A DNA stretch of 64,000 bases, taken from positions 197,064,216 through 197,128,215 of the forward strand of contig CM071594.1 of NCBI GenBank assembly GCA_036435485.1, read 5' to 3'. Origin of the DNA: Saposhnikovia divaricata. Taxonomy: Eukaryota > Streptophyta > Magnoliopsida > Apiales > Apiaceae. The notes under the pieces were generated by a model that saw nothing but the letters and a program-made list of their open reading frames with translations, did no database searches and was not told the origin of the DNA. The translations under genes were made by a program, and so were the position numbers. Each line of letters opens with the position of its first letter. The stretch's first letter is position 1. Of this stretch, positions 26,139 through 38,397 are shown piece by piece.

Positions 26139-29100
26139 CTAAGTGAATAAATGAGGATACTTCTCTAACATCTCACTTTCTAACTCCCAGGTAGACTCTT
26201 CGACCCTAGGATTTCTCCACAAAACTCTTACTATCGAAATGGTCTTATTTCTAAGCACCTTCTCCTTCCTGTCTAAAATCTCTACCGGTAGTTCTACGTA
26301 GGACAAATCCGGCTGAATCTCGACTGGTTCTGACTCTATCACCTGGTTTGAATCTGGATAGAACCTCTTCAACATTGACACGTGGAAAACGTTATGAACA
26401 TGTTGTAAATGCGGAGGTAGCGCTAACTCGTAAGCAACTTTCCCAACTTTCTTCAGGATTTTGAACGGCCCAACGAATCTTGGACTTAGCTTTCCTTTCT
26501 TCCCGAATCTCACTAGCCCTTTCCATGGAGATACCTTCAGCAAAACTGGTTCTCCTACTTCAAAGTTTATGTCCTTCCTGGCTCGATCAGCATATTTCCG
26601 TTGTCAATCCTGTGCGGCTATCAATCTCTTTTGTATAAGTTCAACCTTGTCCTTGGTTTGCTGGATCAGCTCGGTTCCCAATATCTTCTTCTCGCCTACC
26701 TCTTCCCAATATAATGGAGATCGACACCGTCGTCCGTATAAATCTTCATATGGTGGCATTCCAATGCTGGCGTGATAGCTGTTGTTATAAGAGAACTCCA
26801 CCAAAGGCAGATGGTCATCCCAACTACCCTGAAGGTCCATCGCACACACTCTCAACATGTCTTCAATCGTTTGAATCGTACGCTCGCTTTGGCCATCAGT
26901 CTGCGGATGATATGCAGTGCTCATGTTCAGTTTAGTTCCCAGAGCTTCTTGAAATTGTCGCCAAAATCTGGAATTGAATCTCGGGTCTCTATCAGACACA
27001 ATCGAAACAGGGACTCCATGTCGCATCACTATCTCTTTCAAGTACAGGTGAACTAATTTGTCCATTGTATATCTTTCGTTGATCGGTAGAAAATGTGCCG
27101 ACTTAGTTAATCTATCAATGATAACCTAAATGGCGTCGTGATTAGCTTTCGTCCTGGGTAATCCCACCACAAAATCCATGGCAATCTGTTCCCATTTCCA
27201 TTCAGGAATCTCTAGGGGCTGTAACAATCCACTCGGCCTCTGATGCTCTGCTTTAACCTTCTGGCAAGTGTAACACTTACTAACCCATTCTGCAATTTCT
27301 CTTTTCATGTCTGGCCACCAAAAATTTTCTTTCAGATCTCGGTACATCTTCGTACTCCCTGGGTGAATTGAGAACTTTGAATTATGAGCTTCTTGTAAAA
27401 TTTCATTCTTCAGTTCTGCCACATTAGGAATCCAAATTCTAGAAGAAAATCTTAAGACTCCTTCCTCGTCCTTTTGGCTGCTTAACTCTTCTCCCGACAA
27501 TTCATTCACATCATGGTTCATTATTTCTTCTTGGCACTTTCTGATCCTCTCCAACAGTTCTGGTTGAAATGTCATTGCGTAATTCAAATCAGTTGCACAA
27601 ACTGGGGCACGAATCTCTATTTCCAATTTCTCAAATTCCCTGAATAATTCTTGGTTCATAGTAAACATGTTCAATCTTTCCTTCCTACTCAAGGCATCTG
27701 CTACCACATTGGCTTTCCCCGGATGATAATTGATGGTACAATCATAGTCTTTAATCAGTTCCAACCATCTCCTTTGTCTCATGTTAAGTTCCTTCTGGGT
27801 GAAAATATACTTCAAACTCTTGTGGTCAGTGTAAATCTCACACTTCTCTCCATATAGATAGTGTCTCCAAATCTTGAGTGCAAAAACAATGGCTGCTAGT
27901 TCCAAGTCATGGGTAGGATATTTCTGTTCATGTATCTTCAATTGTCTGGAAGCATAGGCTATCACCTTGTCATGCTGCATCAATACACATCCCAGTCCTT
28001 TATGGGACGCATCACTATAGATCACAAAGTCTCCTTGTTCATCTGGCAATGTCAACACTGGAGCCGTCACCAACCTCTTTTTCAGTTCTTGAAAGCTTTC
28101 CTCACACTTGTCATTCCAAATAAACTTCTCACTCTTCCTTGTCAACTTGGTTAGTGGAGTGGCTATCTTTGCAAAGTCTTGGACGAATCTTCGATAATAA
28201 CCTGCCAATCTCATAAAACTCCTGACCTCTGTCGGTGTCTTTGGTCTCTCCTAATTCAGTACAGCCTTAATCTTAGCCGGGTCTACTTTAATCCCTTCAC
28301 TGCTTACCACATGCCCTAAGAATTGAACTTCTCTTAGCCAGAATTCACATTTTGAAAACTTAGCAAACAACCTTTCCTTTCTCAAGATCCTCAACGTTAT
28401 CCTCAAATTTTCCCTATGTTCCTCTTCTGTCTTGGAATATACCAAAATATCATCAATGAATACAATTATAAATTTATCCAAGTATCTCTTAAATACTCTG
28501 TTCATCAAGTCCATAAAAGCAGCTGGTGCATTTGTCAGTCCAAAAGCCATTACCAAAAATTCATAATGTCCATACCTACTTCGGAATGCCGTCTTAGGTA
28601 CATCTTCAGGTTTGATCTTTAGCTGATGGTAACCCGATCTTAAATCAATCTTCGAAAAGTGGACAGCTCCTTTCAATTGGTCAAACAAATCATCTATCCT
28701 TGGCAATGGATACTTATTCTTAATAGTTAATTTATTCAACTCTCGGTAGTCAATACACAACCTCATGCTCCCATCCTTCTTTTTAACAAATAGTACTGGG
28801 GCTCCCCACGGGGATACGCTGGGTCTGATAATTCCCTTTTCCAGTAGATCTTGCAACTGGACTGCCAACTCTTTCATCTCTATCGGAGCCATTCTGTATG
28901 GAGCCTTCGATACTGGTTCAGTTCCTGGGGCTAGGTCAATCGCAAATTCTATTTCCCGATCTGGAGGTAAACCTGGAAGCTCATCGGGAAAAACATCTGG
29001 AAACTCATTCACTACTGGAATCTCTTCCAACTTAGGCATCTCTGTTTTTGTGTCTCGTACGTAGGCTAAATAGCCTTCACATCCTTGTCTAAGTAATCTC

Positions 29101-30742
29101 TTAGTCTGCACAATAGTCAAGAACTTTCTAGTTTGTTTCTGACCGCGGAAAACAACCTCTACATTATCAGGGGATCGTAACGTCAATTTCTTACCTCTAC
29201 AATCTATCTGGGCACTATGCTCTGTCAACCAATCCATCCCTAGGATTACATCAAATTCTCCTAGTTGGAAGGGTATTAAGTTGGCGTAAAAACAGTGCCC
29301 TAAAACTACAACATCACAACGAGGACACACCTGATCGACGGGTATGCGCTCCGAATTAGCTATCTCTATAACTAACACCTCGTCTAACAATCTCATCTCA
29401 CAATTCAATTATTGACAAAATCTAAAGAAATAAAAGACTTCGTAGCTCCAGAATCAATTAACACCTTGGCATTGACGGAATTTAAAAGAAGCGTACCTGC
29501 CAAAACATCAGAATCTTGCACAACCTCGTTCATAGACATGTTGAAGGTTCGGGCAATCGGCTGAATGTTCCTCGCTGGAGGTGCCTCAATTGCCGGAATC
29601 ATTGCGTTTGCTATAGCTGGTAGTTTCGCTGGGGGTACTCTGCAGTCCTTGATCATATGCCCTGGCTTCCCACATCTGTGACACACAATCCCAACCTTGC
29701 ATTCTCTGGAGAAATGCCCTTTCTGTCCACACTTAAAACAATTCCCAGTTAACTTGTGACATAAACCAGGATGTTTCTTACCACACGTCTTGCAATCTGG
29801 CAGTGATGGTCTATTAAATCCTGATTGGTTCACCCCTTGAGTTCGGTTGCCTTGACCTCCATTCCCTCCACCTGGTCTCCTCATCCCCACATTCTTCCCA
29901 GCTTGGAACCCCTGTCTTTTATTAAGATAGTTTTGAGAACCACCCTGAATCTGCTTGTTATCAACCACTCCCAACTTTCGTTTCTTTCCCTCTTTCTCCT
30001 TCTGATACTGCTCACTTTCTTCTTCTGCAATCATAGCTTTTTGAACCACCGCAGCATAGGTGTTCAGTTCCAATATAGCCAACTTGGTTCGAATCCAGGA
30101 CTTTAGTCCTTGCTGAAATCTCTTTGCTTTCTTCCTTTCTGTGTCCACATAGGAAGGGACAAACCTTGCTAGTTCTGTAAATCTTGCTTCATAATCAGCA
30201 ACTGACATATTCCCCTGTTTCAATTCCAAAAACTTGACCTCCATCTTGTCGCTCATGAAGAGCGGAAAGTACTTCTCCAAAAACATCTCCTTAAACCTCT
30301 CCCATGTAACCACCTCGGTATTCTCCAGGGCTCTCACTGACTCCCACCAATGAGTGGCTTCATTCTTTAGAAAGTAGCTGGCATATTTTGTTTGTTTATC
30401 TTCCGGGACTTGCACCAAAGCGAACGCCTTCTCTATCTCTTTCAACCAATTCTTAGCATCGACTGGGTCTGTTGACCCCTGGAATTCTGGTGGTTTTACT
30501 GCTTGAAAGGCCTTGAAGGTAACCACTGGAACAGTTGGTTCCTGCCGTTGTTGCTGCTGAGCTGCGAATTGTTGTTGTAGTTGATGTTGCTGCTGAGCTA
30601 GAGTAGCAGACTGTTGAGTCAAAGTTTGCAATAGTTGAACCAACATAGGGTCCATCTGATTTCTAGGAGGTGAATTGGTTCGCTGTTCAGGATTGGTTTG
30701 TTGACCAGTAAGTTGGCGAGTTCTTCTTGGAGGCATTCTCAA
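26139..30742 (-). pseudogene. Chromovirus gag-pol, copy 2, frameshift and three stops
   Basis: Same domain order and very high similarity to copy 1. Lesions seen by comparison: a 1-bp deletion near 29408 just after the protease motif; in-frame stops at 28251-28253 and 27126-27128 (both at Trp codons in copy 1); and another at 26604-26606 (an Arg codon in copy 1). Copy 1 is open at all four sites, and copy 2 is open where copy 1 has its stop, so the lesions arose separately. The Cys motif before the knuckles is intact here (CKTCGKKHPGLC). Not autonomous. Confidence 0.9.
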
Positions 30743-31450
30743 AACTGATAGGGAAAAGTAATTTGATCAATAACAATTCAAGTTATAATTGGCTTACAAA
30801 AGTTTATCAAGAGTAAAAATCAAAACAGTTGTTCAGGGTTGCTATACGAAGTTTGATGGCAAAATGTAATATAAAGATATGACAAGAGATAAAAATTGTG
30901 TGCACAATGTCGTGGAAATAATCATCGACTAAATCAAGGTATATGAAACTGACAAGTGAATGACGAAAATGAATATTTATAACTGATCAACATCTTTTAT
31001 ACCAAATTGGTACAAGCGTAAGATCGCTTCAATGGAAAGAAAATGAAATAAAATTCAATCATAATGAAAACTACTATCTCTAGTCGACAATACAACAACA
31101 AACGATACCAAAAATGGTTAGTAGTACCCAGCCACTCCCTTACTTCTAATCCATGCCAATAATTGCTTTCGTATCTCGTTCATAGTACTTTCGCATTCCC
31201 TATAACGTTCATGACGTCTGTAAAGCCTTCCCCCCAATTAGATATTTGGATGCATCGAACTTCTACTCGCGTGATACGTCGAAAGACCCTATAACGTCGC
31301 AATACTCATCTTACTAACCTAAGGTGAATCCTATCTCAAATCGCTCTACTTAACATCTAATACGTACTCCTAACTATTGCAACTCGTTTCTTAATCTAGA
31401 CTCTACTTCCTACTGTTTCAGGGACCTTAACCTGTGGCTCTGATACCAAC
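30743..31450 (-). other. 5' leader and primer site of inner copy 2
   Basis: Leader matching copy 1. The primer binding site TTGGTATCAGAGCCAC (minus strand) lies at 31434-31449, beside LTR C. Confidence 0.75.
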
Positions 31451-34400
31451 TATGACGCCTCGCAGATCCGGGATACAGATCCGGGCTCACAACTCACTTA
31501 AACAATCCAAACCTGTAAATGCGGAACAATAATAATACAATCCCTCATCCAAGATACGAGCACAGGCTAAAGTATGAAACAAACATTGCTAATTACTATT
31601 ACAAACCTCAAATATAATTTAATACAATCTGATAGATCTTAAATGTCTAGTCTATCCAATCCATTTATTACAACAATACACGAAATTAAACCAGCTGTAC
31701 TCTCAATCATCAAACATCACTCCCCTGGCTGCCGAGCCACTAGGTCTAAACATCCTCGATCTTAACTGGAAAAGAAACATTACATTGCAAGGTGAGCCAG
31801 AAAGCTCAACAAGAATATCCTTCAATGTATAAATAAATACTAAACTTTTAATCGTTCCAGGTATTAACTACAAGTCATACTGGAATATCTGAAAGGTGAA
31901 TCAAGTTCAGTGATATGAACAGATAAATTCGGATAAGTTCCGACAATCAATAATGCCATAAGAAAGTGGCTCAACATCAACTAGAGTCAAATACTCAGAA
32001 TGTTAGAACTGGTCCATCTCATAATTTTTAAAAACAAAGTTAGGCATGCTGATCAGTCACGCTCTAACCCGGACAGTGCACAAAGCGAAGTCCTCATCGG
32101 ATCCAAGGCACTGAAAGGCCTTACACATCGACCAATATATGGTCAGACCAATTAAGGTCAAGTTTTATATAAATCCACCAATTCTAACCTTACGTTCAGG
32201 TGTCGGTACAATTGACAACCTTTAAATCATAATTAGGTGTCGGAAGATTGACAACCTCGATCACAACAATCACTGGAAGTTCACGTTCCAGGAAAACAAC
32301 TCAAAGTGAAGGTATGATAACAAATGGTACAACATCTAGTATCAATGAGTTCGATACAACAATGGGGTGATAATGAAGAATCAACAATAATAACAATAAG
32401 TGTCGTCTAGATCGATACAAGAAATGGGTAAGTCGAATGCAACGATATTATAGGCATCGACGAAGTCGAACGCCACAATCTGGGTAATAATAATTAATCA
32501 AGAGTAATAAGACATCGACTAGAGCGAATGCCTAAAAAGGTTGAAATGAATCGTCAATGATAATTTAAATGAATCTCGTCAAAGTTGATAAGAATAATTC
32601 AATGGATTCATGCTGTGAATAATTTAAGAATGATTTCTTGAACAATAATTTAAAGGAATACATGGCATAGCATTTGTATATTCAATAGGATAACAAGTGA
32701 TAGAAAAATACTTGCCTGATAATAAGGTCAAGTCCGTTTAAATATTCTCGTAACCTTCTGCTTTAGCTTTTCCTTTGCTCCTCTGACTCGACTCTATAAT
32801 ACACGTCTCGAATCAAATACTAATACATCTCACTATTCACTCCACGTATTTCATATAATTCACATAATTTACATAATTCATTTAGCACGTAACATTTATA
32901 TTGCCCTAGCGGACACATTCAGATCACGTAATCAATTAATGGAACTCTACAATTATTTTTAACATATGTCCAAACCTCGTCATAAATTAAATCTCGCTTC
33001 GAAATATTTTTAAAACAATTTTCATAATTTTTGGGATTTTTCTAATATTTTTAAAGCATTTAAAACTCAAAACGGGCTAATTTGGAATTAAATATCCTCA
33101 ATTATATCAATTAAATAAATAAATAATTAATTAATAAAATTATTTAATAAATAAAATCATTTATTAAATAATTAAATCAATTAAATATTATTTAAAATTA
33201 ATTAACATAATTAAAAGTAATTAATTCTAATTAAAACAATTTAAGAAATGTTTTGTAATATCATTAATTAAATAAAATAATAAAAACAAAATCCAAATTT
33301 AAAATAAAACATTTCCGGAAATATTATTCTGAAATTTAGAAAAAAAATTTAAATCATTTTTCGAATTTATAAATAATTTTTCAAATTAAAAATCATTTAT
33401 AAAAAATGATTTTCGGATTTAATTTATTTGAAAACAGATTTTCAAAAATCAGGGACCAAAGTGTGAATCTTGAAACTACAGTATTCCAACTTCATCATCT
33501 TCAATAGTGTAGGTATCAATCGGTAAAAAGCTCGGTGACCAGCTTTAATGGAGGTTTGCCGGAAATCTGAAAATTTTTCCGGTGACCGCCAAATCTTCCG
33601 GCGACCATAACTTACACATAACTTAACCAAATCAAGCGTGTAATATATGCATTTTGAGCAAAATTTCAAGACGAACCCAACCGTGCCAACGAAAACAGCA
33701 AAAACACAACCAAAATTCGGCAAGGTGGTCGGAAAATTCGGCAGATTTCTTTACAAATTCATATAAAATTGAAAATTGATCATTTGATGAAATGGATTGC
33801 ATATTAGGAAACTAGATGATGTGAGATTCGATTCGACTGTAAGATCGTCGAAATCGGACTCCGATAACACCTCCAATTGTTGGTTTGATTCTCAAGAACA
33901 CGAAGAACACAACAATCAAACCTCGATTTCTACTTGATATGGAACTCAAAAATCAACATATGATATACCAAACTGACCAGGAGAAAATTATCTACAACAT
34001 GGAATCATCAAATCACATAAACAATAAAGTTTACGAAAAATCATAATTTTGAATCTTTAAATTCGAATTTTGTAAAAATCATATAAAATCAAATAATGAT
34101 CCCCCACGAATTCTGGGCACATAATTAGAAACTAGATTTTGATACCTTCGTTTTGACTACTAGAACGTTTGATTTCGATTCCGGGAAGGCCTCCAAATTG
34201 AAGATTGAATTGATGAATGTTTATGTTGAATTATTTTTGGAGAGCATTTGGAATTTTTAAGATAAAAATGATATGATTGATCAGATGGTGTGCTGAGACA
34301 AATCTGGAAAAGCTGGAGGAAATAAGGGAAAAGCAAACTTTAACTTTTTGGAATAGTGATTCTTGTCTGGCGTGCTGTCTGCTCCGTTAATTGTCGAATA

Positions 34401-34859
34401 ACAGCCATTCTGTACGTCGAACGAATGACGAGTTTTGCTCCAAACGAAACGATTCGAATTCGAGCGATTTCAAAACTCTGGAAATAAATTATAATTTAAA
34501 TAACAAGTCAATTGAAACTTGTTCGAACGAATTTGAAGTTACGGAGTTCTAAAAACGCAGAAAATAGGGTTTCGGGCCTGCGGCCCGCCGAAAAACGTTT
34601 TCACCACTGTATTTTTCGAAAAAGCGAAACGATCATTTTAAAACAACACATAATACATCTAAAGCATATAAAAGACTCTTTTAACCAATTAACACGTATA
34701 TCCACTTATCAATAAATTTAAGTAATATAACAGCTCAAAGTACGAGAACGTTTAATTCTTCTCGTAAATCCACTTAACGGCAAATATAAAAATATCAACT
34801 CGTCTTATAAATCCACGATTAAACATATATTACCACAAATAAAAATACAGGTTCTTACA
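31451..34859 (-). repeat. Inner LTR C (5' LTR in element orientation)
   Basis: Ends match LTR B. The minisatellite is down to two units (33894-33911). The right end GGTTCTTACA abuts the GTAAT target duplication in the outer LTR. Confidence 0.9.
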
Positions 34860-34864
34860 GTAAT

Positions 34865-35469
34865 TATTGAACTTTAGATGCCGGTCACTGGCAAAGTGTG
34901 GCGAAAGAATAAGAATAAGATGCCGGTCACTGGTAAAGTGTGGCCGTAGATCAAGACTGTGGTATTTATAAGAATTTCGTTTCTATTTCTGTTCCATTGT
35001 TTTTGTTTTGTTTCAAATTCTGGATTTGTAAAATATAAACTTTGGGTTGAATCATTTTTCGCAAAAAGGGTTTTCAAAAATTATTATTATTACGAGAAAA
35101 TATGTTTTATTAAAATGCCCATTGATTTTGAGGATATTTGTACGTCAATCTGTTACTTGCTGAGCTGTGTAGCTTACTCTTTTCTGATATATCAGGTTCG
35201 TATATTGTGGAAGCTTATTGAGATCAATGTGGAGGTGAACTTGTGAATTTGTGCTACGTGATTAATTGAAATTGTTGAATTGGAGTTATCGCATTATTAT
35301 ATTAATTCTATTGAACTTGTGGAGCTGCGTCACCAATTTGATGATTTTAGAATATTGAGTTTGACCGTTGCTTTGACTTTTGTGGAAAATTTGATTTATT
35401 TGAATAAAGAATTCTATTTATTTAAGTTTCGTTTTTATAATTAATAGTCCGAAAAGTCGGGCTGTTACA
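34865..35469 (+). repeat. Outer element left LTR, second part
   Basis: Continues the left LTR after the nested insertion and matches 37177-37798. It has a tandem GATGCCGGTCACTGG repeat (about 34879-34945) and ends GGGCTGTTACA. Confidence 0.9.
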
Positions 35470-35640
35470 GTTGGTATCAAAGCAGGCTGTCCTTCGGAGT
35501 GTATTAGGTATGGGGCTAGTACATTCCCTAGGGTGCGATCCTATAGAGAATCGTTTAGGAGTAGAAGTTTAGAATAGATGTGTCATGAATTTTTGGAGTG
35601 TAAGAATTTGGGGACCAAATTCTTTTTAAGGAGGGTAGTA
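35470..35640 (+). other. Interior of the outer element: primer site, stem-loop, polypurine tract
   Basis: The complete interior is about 171 bp. TTGGTATCAAAGCAGG (35471-35486) is a primer site of the initiator-Met tRNA type with one change. A perfect inverted repeat GAATTTGG-GGA-CCAAATTC occupies 35604-35622, and TTTTTAAGGAGGGTAGTA fills the last 18 nt before the right LTR. There is no coding sequence. Confidence 0.85.
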
Positions 35641-37798
35641 TGTAACATTCCGTAATTTTAGATAATAATAATAATAAAAGAATAATAGAAAAAAAAAAGA
35701 ATAAAAATTATTAAAGGTTAGGAATTAAAATTGAATTAGAAAATATGAGTCTAAAATATGGATGAGATTCTAAAATTAGGATAATTAGTACAATTGGATT
35801 AGAGTTTTAAAAATATATTTGATTAATTCTTATTTAGAGGATTCTAAAATTTCTTTTTGTCCAAGTTATTTAGATTAAAGATAATATTTGTTATTATAGA
35901 AAAGAAGTGTGAGAATATTTCAAAAGATTGCTATGCTTTTTATTTTGGTTAATTGTGTGAACAGAATAGTTTATTTTTAGAATTACTTGGAGAAGTTGCA
36001 ATTATTTTAGGAATAAATTTTAAAATTATTTAATTAAATTTAGGGTTTTATTGTGTCTATATAAAAATCCTTAGCATAACGAGAGGGCTTGTACATGTCA
36101 CGTCAGTCTCGCAGGTATGTGCCTCTTTCCATTGAATACTTAGAAAATTTTATGTGCTCACTTTCTTTCTATTGCTTGTCTATGCTTAACATGGATTCTA
36201 TTTAATTTATATATGCATACGTTTTCTGGGCAAATTGTGAGTACGTTTTCTGTGCAAATTGTGAGTATATTATCCGATTTAAATTTTATTGTTATGTATG
36301 TCAATTTGCTGTGACATGTGCTTTTTGCACACAACGTATATTACTATTAAATTTTATGTTATTTACATGCTTCTTGTTTTACTTTGGAGTATATTATACT
36401 AGCAGATTAATATAAATTTTGCTTTGTTAATAGATTTGAGTTGATTAATTAGTAATTAGATGCATGAAAACCAATTAAGGTTTATGTGTTATTTTACTTT
36501 AGTTATGGGTATTCTATGTGATTCGTTTTATTAATTTATTTAAGTATTTTTATGTCACAATTTATTTGTTAGGTTTTAAAAACAAAATGAAGAATTTATA
36601 ACCATCTTAGTTTGCTAATCACGTTGATCTGCCATACATGTATTAATTTTTGATACCTTTCTGCAATTTTACATTTTAAGTGGAAAAGTTTTGTATGCCA
36701 TGTTGGGCCTTAAAACCCATTAGATTTTCTTTTATGTGATTTGTTTTGATTTGTTTTCTTTGTATAATTTTAATATTTCAAAATCAGTCCAGTCAGTCTT
36801 TACATGATTCGTGTGACTCGAGTGATTGTTAATTTGCTGTACCGGTTATTGAATAATTGTTTTGGCATTTATTTTTTAATTTTAGGATTCGTTCGTGCAA
36901 TTATTTTCAGTATTTAATGTCGATTTCGAGGTAAGTACCTTTTGACTTACTTTTATTTTCCGAAAAAGATTTCGATTTTGTGATTTTCGATTTTGTATAA
37001 GATATAAGATATTGTTTCGAATTGTATAAGATATAAGATACGAGAATCTTCGAATCCCTCAGTCTCTACATTTCGAACCCGTTCGTAATTTACGCTATAG
37101 TTTCGGAACTAGCCTTAGATACCCTTAGTAGGTGCACAAGTGTGCAACTTTAGATACTTATTAAGGGGGCGTAATTATTGAACTTTAGATGCCGGTCACT
37201 GGCAAAGTGTGGCGAAAGAATAAGAATAAGAATAAGAATAAGAATAAGATGCTGGTCACTGGTAAAGTGTGGTCGTAGATCAAGACTGTGGTATTTATAA
37301 GAATTTCGTTTCTATTTCTGTTCCATTTTTTTTCTTCTGTTTCAAATTCTGGATTTGTAAAATATAAACTTTGGGTTAAATCATTTTTCGCAAAAAGGTT
37401 TTCAAAAATTATTATTATTTTTGAGAAAATATGTTTTATTAAAATGCCCATTGATTTTGAGGATATTAGTACGTCAATCTGTTACTTGCTGAGCTGTGTA
37501 GCTCACTCTATTCTGATATATCAGGTTCGTATATTGTGGAAGCTTTTTGAGAGCAATGTGGAGGTGAACTTGTGGATTTGTGCTACGTGATTTATTGCAA
37601 TTGTTGAATTGGAGTTGTCGCATTATTATATTAATTCTAATGAACTTGTGGAGCTGCGTCACCAATTTGATGATTTTAGAATATTGAGTTTGACCGTTGC
37701 TTTGACTTTTGTGGAAAATTTGATTTATTTGAATAAAGAATTCAATTTATTTAAGTTTCGTTTTTAGAATTAATAGTCCGAAAATTCGGGCTGTTACA
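35641..37798 (+). repeat. Outer element right LTR
   Basis: TGTAACATTCC...GGGCTGTTACA, 2158 bp, uninterrupted. The AAGAAT microsatellite near 37217-37250 is longer than in the left LTR. Confidence 0.9.
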
Positions 37799-38397
37799 CT
37801 AGTACTCCAGTTTTTTTTTGGTAATTTTACAGTTTTATCGACTTATGTTTCATTGTTCTAAATTGCTTTTAGTAGGGAATGTTTGATCCTAACGTTCAGG
37901 GTTATTAATCAATATATAATGAATTCAAAAGTAAGTTACACATAATTAAGCAGCTTACATTCAGAACAACTACTGTTAGTCTATTAATTAGTGATGTAAA
38001 TTTAGTACGCAGCAATTTAAATGAAATACTCAGAATAACTGCATTCGCATCTTTGGCACACATGAGTATAGTTCATTCCAGACTTTGGCTGGTATCAGAC
38101 CAGGTATAAAATTCATCTAAGAAGATGCATTAGATGTTTATATAGACCTTGAAAGATGTATTGAACTTGTGATGCAACACAATTATTACATATAACAGAG
38201 CTCAAGTAATTAGAGTTGTAATGTAAAAGTTATGTACAGGGACAGTACATTATTGAAATTCAGGGGAGGGGGCGATTACCCCTACTCCTGCTCCGCACCT
38301 AGATATAAATTGCTAAACATATGTGTGGGAAAACGAAGGCAAGGGAAAGATAGTCACTAGTACTGAATTGAGTGCATTACTTCTAGACACACAGATA
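37799..38397. other. Intergenic, 3' flank of UGT copy 1
   Basis: Starts with the CTAGT duplication of the outer element. The rest is AT-rich and includes the 3'UTR of the minus-strand UGT gene. No other gene seen. Confidence 0.5.

Larger units (their letters stand above)
13887..34859 (-). mobile_element. Ty3/gypsy chromovirus array: LTR-interior-LTR-interior-LTR
   Basis: Three LTRs of about 3.4 kb (13887-17323, 22675-26100, 31451-34859) enclose two interiors of 5351 and 5350 bp. All parts point the same way (minus) and are nearly identical. The whole array is flanked once by the duplication GTAAT (13882-13886 and 34860-34864), and no duplication surrounds the middle LTR, so it behaves as one insertion carrying two interiors. 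Each interior has a primer site of the initiator-Met type, a gag-pol frame with a C-terminal chromodomain, and a polypurine tract. The domain order RT-RNase H-integrase-chromodomain places it in plant chromoviruses, probably the Tekay/Del clade. Confidence 0.9.
12357..37798 (+). mobile_element. Non-autonomous LTR retrotransposon (LARD-like), split by a nested insertion
   Basis: The element is flanked by the 5-bp duplication CTAGT (12352-12356 and 37799-37803). Left LTR: 12357-13886 plus 34865-35469. Right LTR: 35641-37798. Between them is only about 171 bp with a tRNA-iMet-type primer site and a polypurine tract. The LTRs run (T/G)GTAACATTCC...GGGCTGTTACA; the left copy has T to G at base 1. 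The left LTR is interrupted by a 21 kb chromovirus array in the opposite orientation. There is no coding capacity, so it must have moved with proteins from a related autonomous element. The end motif TTTTTAAGGAGGG before TGTAA matches the inner gypsy family and suggests a Ty3/gypsy deletion derivative. Confidence 0.88.

Noticed and set aside
15879..33723. A 93-codon frame present in all three inner LTRs (15879-16160, 24665-24946, 33442-33723, minus strand)
   Set aside because: Its conservation is explained by LTR identity. It has no start context, no family resemblance, and lies in non-coding LTR sequence.
13887..34859. Two separate nested insertions of the same family
   Set aside because: A second target duplication would be expected around the middle unit and a fourth LTR would be present; neither is seen.
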